From positions 1 through 10,021 of the forward strand of contig CAJUJZ010000083.1 in NCBI GenBank assembly GCA_910586745.1: a stretch of 10,021 nt of DNA, read 5' to 3'. The notes under the pieces are model-generated. The model ran no database searches, was not told the origin of the DNA, and saw only the letters and a program-made list of their open reading frames with translations. Shown here piece by piece: positions 6,947-10,021 of this stretch. Source of the DNA: an uncultured Mucispirillum sp. Its GTDB lineage: Bacteria; Chrysiogenota; Deferribacteres; Deferribacterales; Mucispirillaceae. Each line of letters starts with the position of its first letter. Positions within the stretch are counted from its first letter, which is position 1. Made by a program: the position numbers and the translations under genes.

Positions 6947-7717
6947 TTATATATTAAAGACTGCTCTTGTTTTTTGTCTTAATACAGATGCTTCTATATT
7001 ATGAACATTTAAGCATGCATCTGCATATTTTTCTAAAATATCATAGTTATTGTTATTTTCAGAAACATGCCCTAAAAAGCAGCGTTTTAAGCTGCATTTA
7101 CTTAGTTCGCCTATAAGATAAAAAGCATCCTTATTGGAAAGGTGACCTTCTTTTGACAGTATCCTTCTTTTTAAATACTCTGGATACTTACGGTTCTTTT
7201 TCAGCAAATCATCTTCATAGTTTGATTCTACTATTAGTATATTGGTATCTTCTATAGCTTTAAATAATTCATCAGTAATTATACCAAAATCTGTGGCAAT
7301 AGATACAACCTTACCACCAACTTCAAATTTAAAGCCAAAAGGATCTGCTGCATCATGCATAGTCTTAAACGGCATAACAGTAAAATCTGCAAACTCATAA
7401 GTAATATTAGCATCTATCGTGTATATTATTTCAGGGTTCACACCCTTTTCTGCTAATACTACTGCTGTTCCCTTTGATGTATATATCTTAGGGTTATAGC
7501 AGGATATTAATGGCAGAACACCTGAAATATGGTCGGTATGCTCATGTGTAATAAAAAGGCTTGCTCCATTTTCTTTGTCAGGCTTTCTATTATCCAGTCC
7601 TTTTCTAATAGATGTTAATGTTGCTCCTGCATCTACAAATATAAAATGTCCATTATTTTCTATACAATAGCAGTTACCTGAACTGCCTGATGCTATCACA
7701 TTAAAATTCATTCCCAT
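6947..7717 (-). CDS. MBL-fold metallo-hydrolase, WalJ/YycJ-like
   Basis: A 256-residue cytoplasmic metallo-beta-lactamase-fold protein. It starts with the family-typical VIASGSSGNCYCI (7-19) and contains the metal-binding motif THEHTDH (57-63; His58, His60, Asp62, His63). His121 lies in the MHDAADPFGF block (120-129), Asp143 in ATDFG (141-145), then VESNYEDDLL (163-172), KEGHLSN (189-195) and GHVSENNNN (216-224). This layout is that of the YycJ/WalJ group, whose studied members are DNA 5'-exonucleases or related phosphodiesterases, so DNA processing is the best guess. No Shine-Dalgarno precedes the ATG at 7715-7717 or the one at 7709-7711. A TACAAT box ends only five bases before the first ATG, so a leaderless message is possible. 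It heads the run of genes leading to nhaB. Confidence 0.9.
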   Translation of the reverse strand: MGMNFNVIASGSSGNCYCIENNGHFIFVDAGATLTSIRKGLDNRKPDKENGASLFITHEHTDHISGVLPLISCYNPKIYTSKGTAVVLAEKGVNPEIIYTIDANITYEFADFTVMPFKTMHDAADPFGFKFEVGGKVVSIATDFGIITDELFKAIEDTNILIVESNYEDDLLKKNRKYPEYLKRRILSKEGHLSNKDAFYLIGELSKCSLKRCFLGHVSENNNNYDILEKYADACLNVHNIEASVLRQKTRAVFNI

Positions 7718-7791
7718 ATATTATTGTAACTTGCTGTAAAACACAAGAATTTTCGGCATAAGATATAAAAATTTTTATAAGTTACTTTAAA

Positions 7792-7824
7792 ATAACATAT
7801 TTTTATCAAATCAAAAAATGTTAT
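7792..7824. repeat. Imperfect 12-bp inverted repeat in the divergent region
   Basis: ATAACAT plus TTTTT (7792-7804, with one bulged A at 7799) pairs with AAAAA plus ATGTTAT (7813-7824) around an 8-base spacer. It lies about 75 bp upstream of the hydrolase start. It shares the 11-base string TAACATATTTT with 8047-8057 beside the thioesterase gene. It could be an operator or simply AT-rich noise. Confidence 0.4.
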
Positions 7825-8030
7825 ATCTTAATACAAGTTAGATTCTTCGCCTAAAAATCAGGCTCATAATATACAACTGGTGCAATACAGTATTAAATTA
7901 CATTCGTAAAATGTTTATTATTGACCATATTAGTTCCTTATACAACATATCCATATTTTTGAGTAAATTTATTTCTAATATATGCTTTGTTTTATAAAAA
8001 CATTGTAGAATTTTTGGTTTTTATTAAATT

Positions 8031-8055
8031 AATATGTTGTTATATATAACATATT
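8031..8055. repeat. Nested palindromes upstream of the thioesterase gene
   Basis: AATATGTT (8031-8038) and AACATATT (8048-8055) form perfect 8-bp arms 9 bp apart. A 12-bp perfect palindrome, GTTATATATAAC (8039-8050), is nested across the spacer. The element ends 33 bp before the thioesterase ATG, a position where a regulator could overlap the promoter. Which hexamers form the promoter is unclear; TTGTTA (8037-8042) with TATGCT (8060-8065) at 17 bp is one option. Confidence 0.4.
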
Positions 8056-8087
8056 TTAATATGCTGACATGATATGAAAGGTGAATT

Positions 8088-8516
8088 ATGACAGAAGAAT
8101 TACAGCGTATTAAAGAATACCACACTACACACAGTGCTTTTGCAAAAACAATGAATATAAAAATACTTGATTTAGATAAAGGCTATGCAAAAACTGTTAT
8201 GGAGCTGAAATCACAGCATAAAAACAGTATGGGTATAACTCATGGCGGTGCAATATTTGCAATAGTTGATACTACATTAGGTGTAGCTGCAACTGCATAC
8301 GGCACTTTTGCAGTAACTGCAGCAGCAAATATTTCTTACATTAAGCCTGGAACAAAAGGTCCATTAATAGCAGAAGCAAGAGAACTTAGTAAAACAAGGA
8401 AACTTGGAACTTATGAAGTAAAAGTATATGATGGTGACCACAGCCTTATTGCTATTGCTCAAGCTACAATGTATAGAAAAGATAAACCATACCCACCAGC
8501 AAAAGAAGAAAAATAG
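8088..8516 (+). CDS. PaaI-like hotdog-fold thioesterase
   Basis: A 142-residue protein of the acyl-CoA thioesterase hotdog superfamily, PaaI/4HBT type, which hydrolyses acyl-CoA or aryl-CoA thioesters in the cytoplasm. The central helix carries the signature HKNSMGITHGGAIFAIVDTTLG (44-65). Within it are His52-Gly53-Gly54 and the likely catalytic Asp61. The following strands AANISYIKPG (79-88), LIAEARELSK (93-102) and TYEVKVYDGDHSLIAIAQATMYR (108-130) complete the fold. The acyl substrate cannot be read from the sequence. AAAGGTG (8077-8083) sits four bases before the ATG. It is transcribed alone, divergently from the hydrolase operon and upstream of the tRNA pair. I see no credible hairpin terminator after its stop; only A/T runs follow. 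Confidence 0.9.
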   Translation: MTEELQRIKEYHTTHSAFAKTMNIKILDLDKGYAKTVMELKSQHKNSMGITHGGAIFAIVDTTLGVAATAYGTFAVTAAANISYIKPGTKGPLIAEARELSKTRKLGTYEVKVYDGDHSLIAIAQATMYRKDKPYPPAKEEK

Positions 8517-8571
8517 TTCTTTTATTATTAATAAGATAAAAATTATTTTTAAAAAAAGTCAAAAAAAGTAG

Positions 8572-8600
8572 TTGACAAGAATAAATATATAGGATATAAA
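8572..8600 (+). promoter_or_regulatory. Near-consensus sigma-70 promoter of the tRNA pair
   Basis: A perfect -35 TTGACA (8572-8577), a 17-bp spacer and a -10 TATAAA (8595-8600, five of six matches) place the start near 8607. That is about nine bases before the first tRNA. This strength is typical of stable RNA genes. Confidence 0.85.
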
Positions 8601-8615
8601 ATACTTCCTTGATGA

Positions 8616-8689
8616 CGCGGGGTAGAGCAGCTTGGTAGCTCGTCGGGCTCATAACCCGGAGGCCGTCGGTTCAAATCCGGCCCCCGCAA
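8616..8689 (+). tRNA. Initiator tRNA-fMet (anticodon CAT)
   Basis: A full cloverleaf can be drawn. The acceptor stem is 8616-8622 with 8682-8688 and has the C1 x A72 mismatch that marks bacterial initiators. The D-arm is GAGC/GCTC. The anticodon stem carries the three consecutive G-C pairs (8645-8647 with 8655-8657) needed for P-site entry. The anticodon is CAT (8650-8652). The T-arm is 8665-8669 with 8677-8681, and the discriminator is A8689. The 3' CCA is not encoded (C8690 is followed by Ts), so the nucleotidyltransferase must add it. It is read from the promoter just upstream. Confidence 0.97.
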
Positions 8690-8699
8690 CTTTTTTTAT

Positions 8700-8773
8700 G
8701 GCGGTTTAGCTCAGGTGGTTAGAGCATGCGGCTCATATCCGCAGTGTCCGGGGTTCAATTCCCTGAACCGCCA
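8700..8773 (+). tRNA. tRNA with anticodon CAT, probably elongator tRNA-Met
   Basis: All four stems pair: acceptor 8700-8706 with 8766-8772, D-arm GCTC/GAGC (8709-8712 with 8722-8725), anticodon TGCGG/CCGCA (8727-8731 with 8739-8743), and T-arm 8749-8753 with 8761-8765. The anticodon is CAT (8734-8736) and the discriminator A8773. CCA is not encoded. The G1-C72 pair rules out an initiator. The GGCGG acceptor start and overall look resemble Bacillus-type elongator tRNA-Met. A lysidine-modified tRNA-Ile (CAT) cannot be fully excluded by eye. It begins ten bases after the initiator tRNA and should share its transcript. Five Ts (8774-8778) follow directly. Confidence 0.93.
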
Positions 8774-9120
8774 TTTTTCATTTTCATCTAATATTTATTT
8801 TTAATAATCCATATTTAAACAGCTGATATTTTGTATATACTTTTAAATACTACTTTATTTTATTATTATTCTTCATTTAAAATAGTATGTCTTATTATTA
8901 AGTTTTTCTAATTAAGAATACTTTGTTTTATGCTTTCATATTAAATATTTAATGAGAAATACTAATAAATATTATAAACAAAAAACAGCTTGTTATAGCA
9001 TTATGTAAAATAAAGCATACTTTTTTAAAAAAATGTCCCTGATATATGCATACCATAGAATATAAGCAGCTGGATACTATATATACAGTATAAATTGCCA
9101 GAATATAATATATATTTTAA
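8774..9120. other. 347-bp AT-rich intergenic stretch
   Basis: It lies between the tRNA pair and the convergent DUF4241 gene. I see no gene, tRNA or strong hairpin. A T5 run follows the second tRNA at once and may end that transcript. An 18-bp palindrome with one mismatched pair (9074-9091, arms ATACT/AGTAT) lies 30 bp beyond the DUF4241 stop. It has no T-run on the minus strand, so it is not a clear terminator. An A/T palindrome around 9021-9033 (TTTTTT-AAAAAA) is of low information. Confidence 0.5.
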
Positions 9121-9855
9121 TTATTCTTCATCAGCAAGTTCTACATCAATAAACTGAATCACAAGCTGGCATATATTGCCATCTTCATCTTCTGCCACAT
9201 ATACAGGATAATATCCTTCACCATAAGGGGAAGAAAAAATTACTGCATTATTCTTGTCATTTACATTATAATTTACCCAGTCGCCATCTGGATACTGATA
9301 TTTTGGATTATCTTTTGCACTTTGTTCTAGTTCTATAGAATAAATATCTGTATAAGCATCAAAATCTTCATCAGCTTCTTCTCTTTTTGTAAGTTCTGCT
9401 GCTAATACATCATAACCATCTCTATCTATAAAACATGCAAGACCTGTATCTACTATTATCCCAAAAAAATCACCCTGATTTTCTATTTCTGATAAATCTT
9501 CATCACCATATAATGCTTCTCTGTATGTAACAGGTGCATTATCTGTAAATTTTATACGGACAAGTGCAATTTTACTGTCCATTTCTTCTTCCTCATCTAC
9601 TACTATTGATGCAGTAACAGGGAACTCGCCTTTTGGAAAAATATCAAAAAACGGACTAACACCATTTTCTAAACATGCTGTTGGGTCGCATGCTGCAATT
9701 TCACCAGAAGTGATTTTTATATTTCCAAGCTCTAATGTATCTATTTTACATCCTGCTATCTCTTTATCTGTAAAGTATTTTTCAAGAGAATTTTCAGGAC
9801 ACATTATAGATTTCTTTTTATTATAAACATCAAGCCATTCTTTATTAACTTTCAT
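9121..9855 (-). CDS. DUF4241 domain-containing protein
   Basis: A 244-residue, strongly acidic, soluble protein with no membrane segment or signal peptide. It fits the DUF4241 family. ITSGEIAACDPTA (48-60) and FPKGEFPVTASIVV (73-86) form the N-terminal part. GIIVDTGLACFIDRDGYD (132-149) lies in the middle. NNAVIFSSPYGEGYYPVYVAEDEDG (202-226) with a final LVIQFID strand makes the C-terminal part. The molecular function of the family is unknown. I chose the ATG at 9853-9855 because GGAGAG (9860-9865) precedes it at good spacing. The in-frame ATG at 9865-9867 has no ribosome binding site and lies only about eight bases from the predicted transcript start. The gene stands alone with its own strong promoter. 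Confidence 0.85.
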   Translation of the reverse strand: MKVNKEWLDVYNKKKSIMCPENSLEKYFTDKEIAGCKIDTLELGNIKITSGEIAACDPTACLENGVSPFFDIFPKGEFPVTASIVVDEEEEMDSKIALVRIKFTDNAPVTYREALYGDEDLSEIENQGDFFGIIVDTGLACFIDRDGYDVLAAELTKREEADEDFDAYTDIYSIELEQSAKDNPKYQYPDGDWVNYNVNDKNNAVIFSSPYGEGYYPVYVAEDEDGNICQLVIQFIDVELADEE

Positions 9856-9881
9856 ATTTCTCTCCATTATTTGTTTTATTT

Positions 9882-9910
9882 ATTATCTGATATTTTATAT
9901 AGTTTGTCAA
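9882..9910 (-). promoter_or_regulatory. Near-consensus sigma-70 promoter of the DUF4241 gene
   Basis: On the minus strand a perfect -35 TTGACA (9905-9910) and -10 GATAAT (9882-9887, five of six matches) are 17 bp apart. The predicted start near 9875 gives a leader of about 20 bases to the ATG at 9855. The remaining sequence to the right edge (9911-10021) is AT-rich and shows no gene I can support. Confidence 0.75.
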
Positions 9911-10021
9911 ATATATAATTTAGAGCAGCATAGGTATACAGTTTAATAAAAAAGATTTCATTTTTCTGGTAAATTCTAAAAACGATTGCGAAAAAGTGAA
10001 TAAATAAAAAAGTGGTTGTTA

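Larger units (their letters stand above)
7718..8087. other. 370-bp divergent intergenic region
   Basis: No convincing gene is present. The stretch separates the minus-strand hydrolase operon from the plus-strand thioesterase and must hold both promoters. On the left a minus-strand TACAAT lies close to the hydrolase ATG without a good -35. On the right AAAGGTG (8077-8083) is the thioesterase ribosome binding site. The heptamer AACATAT or its near complement recurs at 7794-7800, 7818-7824 (variant), 7944-7950, 8032-8038 and 8048-8054, partly as inverted repeats. A short G+C-bearing patch at about 7848-7864 (GCCT...AGGC) could form only a 4-bp stem. Confidence 0.6.

Noticed and set aside
7840..7880. 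Possible riboswitch or small RNA around the only G+C-bearing patch in the divergent region
   Set aside because: Only a 4-bp GCCT/AGGC stem can be drawn. There is no conserved aptamer motif and no T-run after it.
8517..8571. Hairpin terminator between the thioesterase and the tRNA promoter
   Set aside because: Only A/T-only inverted repeats (such as AAAAAT/ATTTTT with a one-base loop) are present. None is a credible intrinsic terminator.
8464..8652. Minus-strand 62-codon open frame
   Set aside because: It overlaps the 3' end of the thioesterase gene, the tRNA promoter and half of the initiator tRNA on the opposite strand, so it cannot be a believable gene.
9856..9867. Upstream ATG (9865-9867) as the start of the DUF4241 protein
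   Set aside because: It lacks a ribosome binding site and is only about eight bases from the predicted transcript start, while its own sequence supplies GGAGAG for the ATG four codons later.
1..10021. CRISPR array, insertion sequence, prophage or attachment site
   Set aside because: No regularly spaced repeats, transposase or integrase coding sequence was seen. No repeated 3' tRNA segment was found downstream of the tRNA pair by eye.

Overview
The window is AT-rich (roughly 30% G+C by eye) bacterial chromosome with housekeeping genes, clear Shine-Dalgarno sites and sigma-70-type promoters. Gram-negative-type content (NhaB antiporter, separate short SecD and SecF, YajC) combined with very low G+C fits a Deferribacterota-like organism such as Mucispirillum. 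That placement is inference from gene content and base composition and was not tested. I see no phage, IS or CRISPR signature.

Left block (minus strand, 1-4199): one operon reading tgt > yajC > secD > secF. It has a TATAAT-type promoter upstream of tgt and a strong intrinsic terminator after secF. It joins tRNA queuosine modification (Tgt) to the accessory SecDF-YajC complex of the Sec translocon, a widespread bacterial arrangement. At the extreme left edge an open frame starts directly beyond the terminator and runs out of the window.

Middle block (minus strand, 4256-7717): a WalJ/YycJ-like metallo-beta-lactamase-fold hydrolase, a 94-residue membrane protein, and the Na+/H+ antiporter NhaB, closed by a 9-bp-stem terminator. 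Immediately beyond the terminator lies a SUFU-domain gene whose ribosome binding site abuts the terminator U-tract. The 94-residue protein resembles the N-terminus of the NhaB encoded next to it. This is the most unusual observation in the window.

Right block (7718-10021): a 370-bp divergent intergenic region with AACATAT/ATATGTT inverted repeats leads to a plus-strand PaaI-like hotdog thioesterase. A near-consensus promoter then drives two tRNA genes, both with anticodon CAT (initiator fMet and probably elongator Met). A 347-bp AT-rich gap follows, and then a minus-strand DUF4241 gene with its own near-consensus promoter. The SUFU and DUF4241 genes are the accessory-looking items. The SUFU superfamily is known among immunity proteins of polymorphic toxin systems, but no toxin is visible here.
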